Source: Bog-756 sp963769905
GTDB lineage: Bacteria > Actinomycetota > Acidimicrobiia > Acidimicrobiales > RAAP-2
NCBI GenBank assembly: GCA_963769905.1
Contig: CAVYNG010000002.1
Coordinates: 2,170,001 to 2,234,000 of the forward strand
Direction of reading: 5' to 3'
DNA length: 64,000 nt
This document shows, piece by piece, positions 26,460 to 34,548 of this stretch. Position 1 is the stretch's first letter; each line of letters opens with the position of its first letter. The position numbers and the translations under genes were made by a program. The notes beneath the pieces are model-generated. The model had not been told where the DNA came from. It made no database searches and saw nothing but the letters and a program-made list of their open reading frames with translations.

Positions 26460-27850
26460 GGGTCGGTCGAGACGAAGACGTTCTTGACCTCGCTGTAGGA
26501 GGCAAGGGCCTCGAGACCCAACTCCCGGCCGAGTCCCGACTGCTTCATTCCACCGAAGCTGGTCTGGACCCGCACCGAGCTGTTGGAGTTGATCGAGAGA
26601 TTGCCGGACTCGACCGCTCTCGCCATCCGCAACCCCCTCGCCCCGTCGCGGGTCCAGATCGAGCCAGACAACCCATAGGGCGTGTCGTTGGCGAGACGGA
26701 CCGCGTCGTCCTCGTCGTCGAAGGGGATGACCGCCACCACCGGCCCGAAGATCTCCTCGCGGGCCATCCGCCATTCGCGCCCCGCAGGGGCGACCACACT
26801 CGGCGGGAACCAGTAGCCGGGGCCGTCGGGCACCGCTCCGGCCGTACGGACCGGCACAGGTCCGCCGTCGGGCTCCCCCATCCCGGCAGCGAGGAAGCTC
26901 TCGACGCTCTTCCGCTGGGCCGCGCTCACCAGCGGGCCCATGCGGGTCGCCGGGTCGTTCGGGTCGCCCACCGTCCAGCCGTCCACCGCGGCATCGAGCA
27001 GCGAGACGTACTCGTCGAAGACCTCTCGTTGCACGAGCACGCGGCTCCGCGCGCAGCAGTCCTGACCCGCGTTGGCGAAGACGCCGCCGGGAGTCGCCGA
27101 AGCGACACGCTCGAGGTCGGCATCCGCGAAGACGATCGAGGGCGACTTCCCACCGAGCTCGAGGGTGACTCGCTTGATGGTGCCCGCGGCCCGGGCCATG
27201 ACCTCCCGGCCGACTTCGGTCGAGCCGGTGAAGGCGATCTTCGCCACGTCTCCGTGCTCCACGAGCCGCCGGCCGGCGACCGAGCCCTTGCCGGTGACCA
27301 CCTGGAGGACACCCTCGGGGAGGCCCGCGTCGCGTGCGAGGACCGCGAGTGCCAGCGCGGTCAGCGGCGTGATCTCGGCCGGCTTCACCACCACGGTGTT
27401 GCCGGCGGCGAGTGCGGGGGCGACCTTCCAGGACGCGATCGCCAGGGGGAAGTTCCACGGGATGATCGCCGCCACCACCCCCAGAGGCTCGTGGAAGGTC
27501 ATGTCGACACCGCCGGCAACCGGCACGGTCGAGCCGCGGTGCTTGTCGACGGCGCCCGCGTAGAAGTAGAAGGTCTCCGCCGCCATGGCGACCTCGTCGC
27601 GGCTCTCGGCGAGCGGCTTGCCGACATTGGCGGTCTCGAGCCGGACGAGCTCCTCACCGTGCTCCTCGACCAGCGCGGCGATCCGGCGCAACAACCGGGC
27701 GCGGTCGGCGGGCGCGACCGGTCGCCATGCCAGACCCGCCGCGCGTGAGGCGGCAACGGCCGCATCGACCTCGTCGGGACCCTGCAACGGAACCTGGTCG
27801 ATGGTCTCCTCGTTCGCCGGGTTCACGACCGCGGTCACCGCGCTCATCAT
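26456..27850 (-). CDS. Aldehyde dehydrogenase (gamma-glutamyl-aminoaldehyde/betaine-aldehyde type)
   Basis: A 464-residue ALDH. The motifs are PWNFPLAIASWKVAPALAAG, FTGSTEVGREV, LELGGKSPSIVF (Glu) and the nucleophile Cys in NAGQDCCARSRV. Substrate preference is inferred from the neighbourhood: a PuuD-like amidohydrolase and a glutamine-synthetase-like ligase suggest gamma-glutamyl-aminoaldehydes. The ATG at 27850 overlaps the upstream stop (ATGA); the next codon is also ATG. Confidence 0.88.
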   Translation of the reverse strand: MMSAVTAVVNPANEETIDQVPLQGPDEVDAAVAASRAAGLAWRPVAPADRARLLRRIAALVEEHGEELVRLETANVGKPLAESRDEVAMAAETFYFYAGAVDKHRGSTVPVAGGVDMTFHEPLGVVAAIIPWNFPLAIASWKVAPALAAGNTVVVKPAEITPLTALALAVLARDAGLPEGVLQVVTGKGSVAGRRLVEHGDVAKIAFTGSTEVGREVMARAAGTIKRVTLELGGKSPSIVFADADLERVASATPGGVFANAGQDCCARSRVLVQREVFDEYVSLLDAAVDGWTVGDPNDPATRMGPLVSAAQRKSVESFLAAGMGEPDGGPVPVRTAGAVPDGPGYWFPPSVVAPAGREWRMAREEIFGPVVAVIPFDDEDDAVRLANDTPYGLSGSIWTRDGARGLRMARAVESGNLSINSNSSVRVQTSFGGMKQSGLGRELGLEALASYSEVKNVFVSTDP

Positions 27851-28623
27851 CTGCTCCCCTCGATCGGTACATGCGTCGAGGGGCCGCTTCCCGCCGGCAC
27901 CCGAGCCGCGGCCACCAGCGCGTCGAAGAGGCGCCGGTCGCCGCTCTCCTCTGGATGCCACTGGACGCCGACGACGAAACGATGGCCGCGGAGCTCGACG
28001 GCCTCGACGACGCCGTCCTCGCTCCGAGCGGTCGCGACCAGACCGACCCCGAGTTTCGCCACCCCCTGGTGGTGGCTGCAGAGGACGCGGAGCCGCTCGC
28101 CGAGCATCCGCCGGACCTCGCTCCCCTCGGCGGTGGTGACGGCTACCTCGCCGAACTCGCCAGGAAGAGGCTGGTGGAGGTGCGTCCCGAGTTGGTCGGG
28201 CAGGTGCTGGACGAGGTCCCCGCCCAACCGGACGTTCAAGACCTGCATCCCTCGACAGATCGCGAGGACCGGCAGGTCGCGGCCGAGCGCGGCGTCGAGG
28301 AGTGCGAGCTCGAGCTCGTCGCGGGCCGGATTGGCCCCTGCGCTCCGGGGGTCGGCGGGTTGCCCGTAGCGGCTGGCCTCGACGTCGCCGCCGCCGATCA
28401 GCACGAGCGCGTCGAGATTCGCCACCAGCCGGGCGAGGCCGACCGGTGTGCGGGCCGGGAGCCCGAACTCCGGAGGGATGAGCAGCGGCTGACCACCGGC
28501 GGCGGTCACCAGGTCGAGGTACGCACCGGGGACCAGCGCCGCGTCGCGTTCCCACGACCACCACGAGGTGACCTGCCGGTACATCGACACCCCGACGAGG
28601 GGGCACGGGTCGGCCGGCGCCAT
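27847..28623 (-). CDS. Class I glutamine amidotransferase, gamma-glutamyl-GABA hydrolase (PuuD) type
   Basis: A 258-residue stand-alone amidotransferase-fold hydrolase. The nucleophile elbow LAICRGMQVLNV holds the Cys, and HPEE in VGVQWHPEES gives the His and Glu. GGGDVEASRYG near the N-terminus is typical of PuuD/peptidase C26. It is expected to cleave gamma-glutamyl amides to free glutamate. It starts the leftward run, 87 bp from the divergent SDR. Confidence 0.9.
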   Translation of the reverse strand: MAPADPCPLVGVSMYRQVTSWWSWERDAALVPGAYLDLVTAAGGQPLLIPPEFGLPARTPVGLARLVANLDALVLIGGGDVEASRYGQPADPRSAGANPARDELELALLDAALGRDLPVLAICRGMQVLNVRLGGDLVQHLPDQLGTHLHQPLPGEFGEVAVTTAEGSEVRRMLGERLRVLCSHHQGVAKLGVGLVATARSEDGVVEAVELRGHRFVVGVQWHPEESGDRRLFDALVAAARVPAGSGPSTHVPIEGSR

Positions 28624-28710
28624 GGCGGTCAGTATCCCATCGCCGTGCCGGACCTCGATCGCTGCGGGGCAGTCCCGACGGTGCGGTCCCCGATAGGGTG
28701 CGGCGCCGGG

Positions 28711-29488
28711 ATGGATCGACTCGAGGGCAAGGTGGCCCTTATCACCGGCGCAGGCAGCGGCATCGGCAAGGTGACCGCCGAGCGGTTCGCCGCCGAGGGG
28801 GCCGAGGTGGTCGTCGCCGACCTCGCGGTCGACGAGGCCGAGGCCGTCGCGGCCGGCATCACCGCCGCGGGAGGTGCTGCGCACGCGGTCGGGGTGGACG
28901 TCGCGGACGAGGACCGGGTGGACGCCATGGTCGCCGCCGCCGTCGACACCTACGGAGGACTCCACGTCCTCGTGAACAACGCGGGGATCTTCCCGGCGGA
29001 CGACGGCGGGGTCCGGGACACCCCGCCAGCGACCTGGCAGAAGGTGATGGAAGTCAACTTGAAAGGCGTCTGGCTCGGGTGCCGGGCGGCGATCCCGGCG
29101 ATGCTCGAGTCCGGCGGCGGGTCGATCGTGAACATCGCCTCGTTCGTCGCGTTGATGGGCGCGGCCACCGCACAGGTGGCCTACACCGCGTCGAAGGGCG
29201 GGGTCCTCGCCCTCACCCGCGAAGCTGCGGTCGAGTACGCGGCGGAGCGGGATTCGGGTCAACGCGCTGTGCCCGGGCCCGATCGAGACCCCCCTCCTGG
29301 CCGAGCTCCTCGCGGACCCCGTGCGCCGCCAGCGCCGTCTCGTCCACATCCCGCTCGGGCGCTTCGGCCGACCGGAGGAGATCGCCGCGGCCGCGCTGTT
29401 CCTCGCATCCGACGAATCCTCGTTCGTGACCGGATCGGCGCTCGTCGTCGACGGCGGCATCACCGCCGCGTACGTGACGCCCGAGTAA
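28711..29488 (+). CDS. SDR-family oxidoreductase, frameshifted
   Basis: A short-chain dehydrogenase interrupted by one extra base near 29250. The first frame reads TGAGSGIGKVTAE, NNAGIFPA, Ser in VNIASF, and Tyr/Lys in VAYTASKGG up to EYAAE. The next frame then continues the fold exactly (IRVNALCPGPIETPLL, ending GSALVVDGGITAAYVTPE). Total span 778 bases (3n+1). The inserted base lies in a G-run (GCGGGATT), so an assembly error is likely. An intact product would be about 258 aa. Confidence 0.82.
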
Positions 29489-29550
29489 GCCTCCCCGCGG
29501 GTCCTGCCCTGCCGCTGGACGACACGACGCGACTGGACCAGAGTGCTCCC

Positions 29551-30918
29551 ATGCTGACCATGGCATCCCTGGCAGACGAGATCGGCGCCGGTCGGATCCA
29601 CACCGTCGTCGTCGCCTTTCCCGACCTCCAGGGCCGGCCGGTCGGGAAGAGGGTGACCGGTCCGTTCTTCCTCGACCACGTCGTCCGCCACGGCATCGAG
29701 GTCTGCGACTACCTGCTCGCCTGCGACGTCGACATGGAGCCGCTCCCCGGCTACCGCTTCGCCAATTGGGAGAACGGCTACGGCGACCTTCGGGCAACGG
29801 TGGACCCGGCGACCCTTCGCCCGATTCCGTGGCAAACCGGAACCGCGATCGTCCTCTGCGACCTCTCGACCATGGAGGGCGAGCCGGTCGAGGTCTCACC
29901 ACGGCGCATGCTCCGCCGCCAGATCGAACGGGCGGCCGAGCGAGGCTACGACGTGCGGTGCGCGACCGAGCTCGAGTTCTACCTCTTCCTCGACTCCTTC
30001 GAGGAGGCGGCCGCCAAGCGCTGGCAGGGTCTCGTCCCGCACTCGAGCACCATCGAGGACTACCAGCTCTACCAGACCTCCCGCGAGGAGTACGTCGTCG
30101 GACAGATCCGCAACCAGATGCTCGAGGCGGGGATCCCCATCGAGTACTCGAAGGGCGAGGCGGGCATCGGCCAGCACGAGGTCAACGTCACCTACGCCGG
30201 CGCGCTCGAGACGGCCGACCGCCACCTCGTCTTCAAGAACGGTGTGAAGGAGATCGCCTCGCAGCACGGTCGTGCGGCGAGCTTCATCGCCAAGTGGTCG
30301 ATAGCGACCGCCGGATCGTCCTGCCACCTCCACTCGAGCCTGTGGGACGTTGCGAGCGGCGAGCCGCTGATGGCGGCGACGGAAGGTGGGTCGTCCAAGT
30401 CGGGCTTCTCGGAGGTCGGCGAGCACTTCGTGGCCGGGCAGCTGCACGCCGCCCGACAGCTCGCCTGGTGCTTCGCGCCCTACGTCAACTCCTACCGCCG
30501 GTACGTCCCCGACTCCTGGGCGCCGACTGCGGTGGTGTGGGGAGAGGACAACCGCACTTGTGGATTCCGCGCGGTCGGATCCGGGCCGAGCCGCCGGATC
30601 GAAAGCCGCGTGCCCGGCTCGGACGCCAACCCGTACGTGGCACTCGCCGCGGCGATCGGCGCTGGGCTCTTCGGGCTCGACCACGAGCTCGAGCTCCCGC
30701 CGGCCTTCGCCGGCAATGCCTACGAGGCGCCCGACGTGACCCGCCTTCCCTCTTCGCTCCCAGAGGCTCTCGCCGAGCTCGAGTCGAGCGAGGTGGCCGC
30801 CGAGGCGTTCGGGCCCGAGGTCCACCACCATCTGGTGAACACCGCGCGACAGGAGTGGGATGCGTCGAAGCGGGTGGTCACCGACTGGGAGCTCGCCCGC
30901 AACTTCGAGCGGATCTGA
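29551..30918 (+). CDS. Glutamine-synthetase-family ligase (gamma-glutamylpolyamine synthetase-like)
   Basis: A GS-fold ligase of 455 aa. Metal-binding Glu are in ATELEFYLF and GIGQHEVNV, the catalytic-core His is in GSSCHLHSSL, and the C-terminal motif is RRIESRVPGSDANPY. It lacks the adenylylation-loop context of housekeeping GlnA-I, and its neighbours are catabolic (PuuD-like, ALDH, SDR), so glutamylation of a polyamine, monoamine or ethanolamine is more likely than nitrogen assimilation. The start ATG 29551 is followed by a second ATG three codons on. Confidence 0.88.
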   Translation: MLTMASLADEIGAGRIHTVVVAFPDLQGRPVGKRVTGPFFLDHVVRHGIEVCDYLLACDVDMEPLPGYRFANWENGYGDLRATVDPATLRPIPWQTGTAIVLCDLSTMEGEPVEVSPRRMLRRQIERAAERGYDVRCATELEFYLFLDSFEEAAAKRWQGLVPHSSTIEDYQLYQTSREEYVVGQIRNQMLEAGIPIEYSKGEAGIGQHEVNVTYAGALETADRHLVFKNGVKEIASQHGRAASFIAKWSIATAGSSCHLHSSLWDVASGEPLMAATEGGSSKSGFSEVGEHFVAGQLHAARQLAWCFAPYVNSYRRYVPDSWAPTAVVWGEDNRTCGFRAVGSGPSRRIESRVPGSDANPYVALAAAIGAGLFGLDHELELPPAFAGNAYEAPDVTRLPSSLPEALAELESSEVAAEAFGPEVHHHLVNTARQEWDASKRVVTDWELARNFERI

Positions 30919-30968
30919 ACGGGTCGGTCGGAACAGCTTCCTTGACGCAGGTCGGCGATGCTGGCACC

Positions 30969-31019
30969 ATGGAATTCACCATGTACGCAGCGTCGATCTC
31001 GGAACTGCTCCTCACCTGA
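30969..31019 (+). CDS. leuA leader peptide with a run of leucine codons
   Basis: A 16-codon frame, MEFTMYAASISELLLT then TGA, in which three consecutive leucine codons (CTG CTC CTC) stand just before the stop. It is followed at once by a 9-bp perfect hairpin and then by a terminator with a T-run. The arrangement is that of a ribosome-mediated attenuation leader for leuA. Translation should stall on the leucine codons when charged tRNA(Leu) is scarce. Confidence 0.85.
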   Translation: MEFTMYAASISELLLT

Positions 31020-31020
31020 C

Positions 31021-31082
31021 GGCGAACGCCACATCGCGTTCGCCCGCAACCTCCTGAGCCGCTTCGGCCAGGGGGTTTTTTT
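31021..31082 (+). promoter_or_regulatory. leuA transcription attenuator (hairpin plus terminator)
   Basis: Directly after the leader stop lies a perfect stem, GGCGAACGC/GCGTTCGCC with a 6-base loop (31021-31044). A second stem follows (31048-31076; arms AACCTCCTGAGCC and GGCCAGGGGGTT) with a run of seven T at 31076-31082, a textbook intrinsic terminator and rare in this GC-rich window. Leucine-dependent ribosome position would decide between early termination and read-through to leuA. Confidence 0.85.
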
Positions 31083-31144
31083 CTGGGCGGGAACACGACC
31101 GAACCGATGATCCGACATCGACTGGAGACCAAGGAGAGAACCCG

Positions 31145-32932
31145 GTGAGCACGAAACCCACCACCGCACCCGGCACCGCGGCACCCGGACCGGGCCACCG
31201 CCTTGCGATGCCCTGCGACGTCTCCCCGATGCCGTTCCACCTCTACCGGCCGTACCGCCCGCTGGTGTTGGCAGATCGGACCTGGCCTGACCAGCAGACC
31301 ACCCGTGCCCCGCGGTGGGCGAGCGTCGACCTGCGAGACGGCAACCAGGCGCTGGTCGACCCGATGGACCCCGAGCGCAAGCTCCGGCTGTTCCGGGCGC
31401 TGGCCGAGATCGGCTTCAAGGAGATCGAGGTGGGCTTCCCCTCCGCCTCACAGCCCGATTACGACTTCCAGCGCCAGATCATCGAAGAGGGCATCGTCCC
31501 CGACGACGTGACCATTCAGGTGCTGGTGCAGTGCCGCGAAGAGCTCATCGAGCGCACCTTCGAGTCGCTGAAGGGCGCACCCCAGGCGATCGTCCACTTC
31601 TACAACTCGACCTCCGAGCTGCAGCGCCGGGTGGTCTTCGGCCTCGACCGCGCCGGCATCGTCGACATCGCGGTGAACGCAGCGCGGCTGTGCAAGGAGT
31701 TCGAGTCGAGCCTCCCCGACACCGACATCCGCTACGAGTACTCGCCGGAAAGCTTCACCGGGACGGAGCCCGACTTCGCGGTCGAGATCTGCGAGGCGGT
31801 CATGGAAGTGATCGAGCCGACACCCGAGCGTCCGATCATCCTCAACCTGCCGAATACGGTCGAGATGTACGGACCCCAGGTCTACGCGGACGTGATCGAG
31901 TGGTTCAGCCGCACCATCTCCGACCGCGATTCGATCATTCTCAGCCTCCACCCGCACAACGACCGCGGCACTGCGGTCGCGGCCGCCGAGCTCGGTGTGT
32001 TGGCCGGAGCCGACCGAGTCGAGGGAACACTCTTCGGCAACGGCGAGCGGACGGGCAACGTCGACGTGGTCACCCTGGCCATGAACCTCTTCTCCCAGGG
32101 CATCGACCCGGCACTCGACTTCCGCGACATCGACAGGGTCCGCCGGGTGGCCGAGTACGCGACGCGGATGCCGATCCATCCGCGCCATCCCTACGCGGGC
32201 GACCTCGTCTACACCGCGTTCTCGGGTTCGCACCAGGACGCGATCAAGAAGGGCTTCGAGGCTCTCGGCGACGACTACGAGCGGTGGGAGGTCCCGTACC
32301 TTCCGATCGACCCCAGCCACACCGGCCGGACCTACGAGGCGATCATCCAGGTGAACAGCCAGTCCGGCAAGGGAGGCGTGGCCTATGTCATGGACACCGA
32401 GCACGGGCTCGACCTGCCGCGTCGACTCCAGATCGAGTTCTCGAAGGAGGTCCAGGCCGTCACCGAGGAGAGCGGCACGGTCATCCCGCCCGGCGAGATG
32501 TGGGAGGTCTTCTCGAAGACCTATCTGTCCGACGACGCCGGGGTGCGTCTTCTCGGAAGCGAAGTCACCACCGGTAGCGGGCGGACCACGGTCACCGCGC
32601 AGCTCCTCGTCGACGGGCGGCCGCGCACGGTCATGGGCAAGGGGAACGGGCCGATCGACGCGCTCGTCTCCGGTCTCCGCGACGACCTCGGGGTCGAGTT
32701 CGAGATCAAGGACTACAGCGAGCACGCGCTGACTTCGGGAAGCGGCGCCTCGGCAGTGGCCTACGTGGAGGCGGAGGGTCCCGACGGCTCGACCTGGTGG
32801 GGGGTCGGGATGGACTCGAGCATCCTCGACGCTTCGCTCGCGGCGGTGGTCAGCGCAGCCAACCGCACGCTCGGACCACGCGGCGTGCGAGAAGACGTGC
32901 GGGAGGATTCGGCCGCCGTCGCCCGGAGCTGA
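31145..32932 (+). CDS. leuA: 2-isopropylmalate synthase
   Basis: The first committed enzyme of leucine biosynthesis (acetyl-CoA + 2-oxoisovalerate), 595 aa. It is the long actinobacterial LeuA2 form. The catalytic TIM barrel has the metal/substrate loop DLRDGNQAL near residue 60 and the HPHNDRGTAV metal histidines. The C-terminal LeuA dimer/regulatory domain (near 440-580) binds leucine for feedback inhibition. A strong AAGGAGA site precedes GTG 31145. Regulated by the leader described at 30969-31082. Confidence 0.96.
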   Translation: MSTKPTTAPGTAAPGPGHRLAMPCDVSPMPFHLYRPYRPLVLADRTWPDQQTTRAPRWASVDLRDGNQALVDPMDPERKLRLFRALAEIGFKEIEVGFPSASQPDYDFQRQIIEEGIVPDDVTIQVLVQCREELIERTFESLKGAPQAIVHFYNSTSELQRRVVFGLDRAGIVDIAVNAARLCKEFESSLPDTDIRYEYSPESFTGTEPDFAVEICEAVMEVIEPTPERPIILNLPNTVEMYGPQVYADVIEWFSRTISDRDSIILSLHPHNDRGTAVAAAELGVLAGADRVEGTLFGNGERTGNVDVVTLAMNLFSQGIDPALDFRDIDRVRRVAEYATRMPIHPRHPYAGDLVYTAFSGSHQDAIKKGFEALGDDYERWEVPYLPIDPSHTGRTYEAIIQVNSQSGKGGVAYVMDTEHGLDLPRRLQIEFSKEVQAVTEESGTVIPPGEMWEVFSKTYLSDDAGVRLLGSEVTTGSGRTTVTAQLLVDGRPRTVMGKGNGPIDALVSGLRDDLGVEFEIKDYSEHALTSGSGASAVAYVEAEGPDGSTWWGVGMDSSILDASLAAVVSAANRTLGPRGVREDVREDSAAVARS

Positions 32933-32991
32933 GCAGCGCCGAGCTCCGGGGGGCTGCACCCTTCTCACCCGAAAGAGACTCGAAGCTCCGC

Positions 32992-34548
32992 TCAGAAACG
33001 GTTGAGCTTCTTGAAGATGCCCTTGGTCTGCTTGTACAGAGTCACGAACTCCTCGAAGAGCAGCCCGTACTCCGCGGCGGTCGACGGGTCCGGCGAGAAG
33101 GTCCTCCGCACCTCGACCATCGAGGGGATCTCCTTCGCGGTGATCCGGCCGAGCGCGACAAGACAGATCAGCGCGGCGCCACGGACGTTGGCGAGCACCG
33201 GGTCGGCGACCTGGCGGATCTCCCGGCCGGTCACGTCCGCATGGATCTGGCACCACTGCTCCGAATTGGCGCCACCGCCGATGAAGGCCAGTGAGTCGAA
33301 CCGGCGACCGGCGAACTTCTCGACCGCCTCGAGGAGCCAACGAGAGTTGAACGCAACCCCCTCGTAGACCGCCCGCACCATCTGGGCGGTGGTCGTCGCG
33401 AGCGAGAGGTTGTGGAAGCCGCCGCGCACCGTGTGGTCGTCGACCGGTGAGCGCTCCCCGTTCAGCCACGGGGTGAACAGCACCCGGCCGCTGCCGGGGG
33501 CAACCGAGTCGACCATCGCGCCCATCTCCTCGAAGCTCGCCGCGAGCCCGAGGTTGTCGCGGACAAAGGTGAGGCAGGCGCCCGCCGTCTCGTGCTCGTC
33601 GGCGATGACGTACTTTCCGGCGAGTGCGGCGGGGATCGAGGCCACGTTGCTGGTCGGGGCGGTCTTCTTGAACGGGACGTGCGCCGAGATCCACGACGAG
33701 GTCCCGATATAGAGGTGCGCGTCGAAGTCGGCGACCGCGCCGGAGCCGAAGACGGCGGAGTGCACGTCGCCGGACCCGCTGGAGACCGGCAGACCGGCGG
33801 GGAGCCCGAGCTCCGCGGCAGCCTCGTCCGTCAGGTTGCCGATGATCGACCCCGGTCGCACGAGATCGGGCAGCTTCGTCCGATCGAGCCCGGTCGTCTC
33901 GAGGAGGCGACGGTCGTAGGTCACCTGATCGATCCGTCGGTTGTCGGTCACCCAGTGGGCGGCGATCGAATCGAACGATGCGCATCGCAGGCCCGTCAAC
34001 CGCAGGTTGAGGTAGTCGACCGGCTCGAGGAAGGCCGCGGTCTCGCGGTAGACGTCGGGGTCGGCGTCACGGAGGTAGAGGATGTGAGCGGTCGGGTCCT
34101 TGCCCGAGAGGCCGGGCGCTCCGCCGGTGAGCTGGATGAAGCGGAGGATCTTCCGCGGGTCGTAGCCGAGGACGTTGACCGGTCCTCCCAACGCCTCGCG
34201 GATGGCCTTGTTGCCCCGCGAGTCCATCCAGATGATCGCCGGCCGGAGTGCTCGGTCGTCCGCACCCACCGCGACGGTGCCCGACCACTGCGCAGTGCAG
34301 CCGATGCCGACGAGCTGGCCGTCTTGCAGCGCAGCCTCCCCCACCGCCCGACGGGTCGCCGCGCAGATCGCCGACCACCACTGATCCGGGTCCTGCTCGG
34401 CGCCTCCGTCGGGGAGCAGCGAGAGCTCGACCCGCTCGGCCGCATGAGCCACGATGCGACCGGTCTCCGACACGACCGCCACCTTCGGCCCGCCGGTCCC
34501 GAGGTCGACCGCGACCACGTGGCCGTGGCGCCCATTGGGGTCGGTCAC
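32992..34548 (-). CDS. FGGY-family carbohydrate kinase (xylulokinase-like)
   Basis: A sugar kinase of 518 aa with the ASKHA fold. The phosphate-1 motif is VAVDLGTGGPKVAVVS; the catalytic Asp is in SSGSGDVHSAVFGSGA; the C-terminal FGGY signature region is FIGGGANSEQWCQIHADVTG. Length and motifs fit xylulokinase, but related pentulose or polyol kinases cannot be excluded. The GTG start at 34548 overlaps the ileS stop (GTGA), an unexpected partner. Confidence 0.85.
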   Translation of the reverse strand: MTDPNGRHGHVVAVDLGTGGPKVAVVSETGRIVAHAAERVELSLLPDGGAEQDPDQWWSAICAATRRAVGEAALQDGQLVGIGCTAQWSGTVAVGADDRALRPAIIWMDSRGNKAIREALGGPVNVLGYDPRKILRFIQLTGGAPGLSGKDPTAHILYLRDADPDVYRETAAFLEPVDYLNLRLTGLRCASFDSIAAHWVTDNRRIDQVTYDRRLLETTGLDRTKLPDLVRPGSIIGNLTDEAAAELGLPAGLPVSSGSGDVHSAVFGSGAVADFDAHLYIGTSSWISAHVPFKKTAPTSNVASIPAALAGKYVIADEHETAGACLTFVRDNLGLAASFEEMGAMVDSVAPGSGRVLFTPWLNGERSPVDDHTVRGGFHNLSLATTTAQMVRAVYEGVAFNSRWLLEAVEKFAGRRFDSLAFIGGGANSEQWCQIHADVTGREIRQVADPVLANVRGAALICLVALGRITAKEIPSMVEVRRTFSPDPSTAAEYGLLFEEFVTLYKQTKGIFKKLNRF

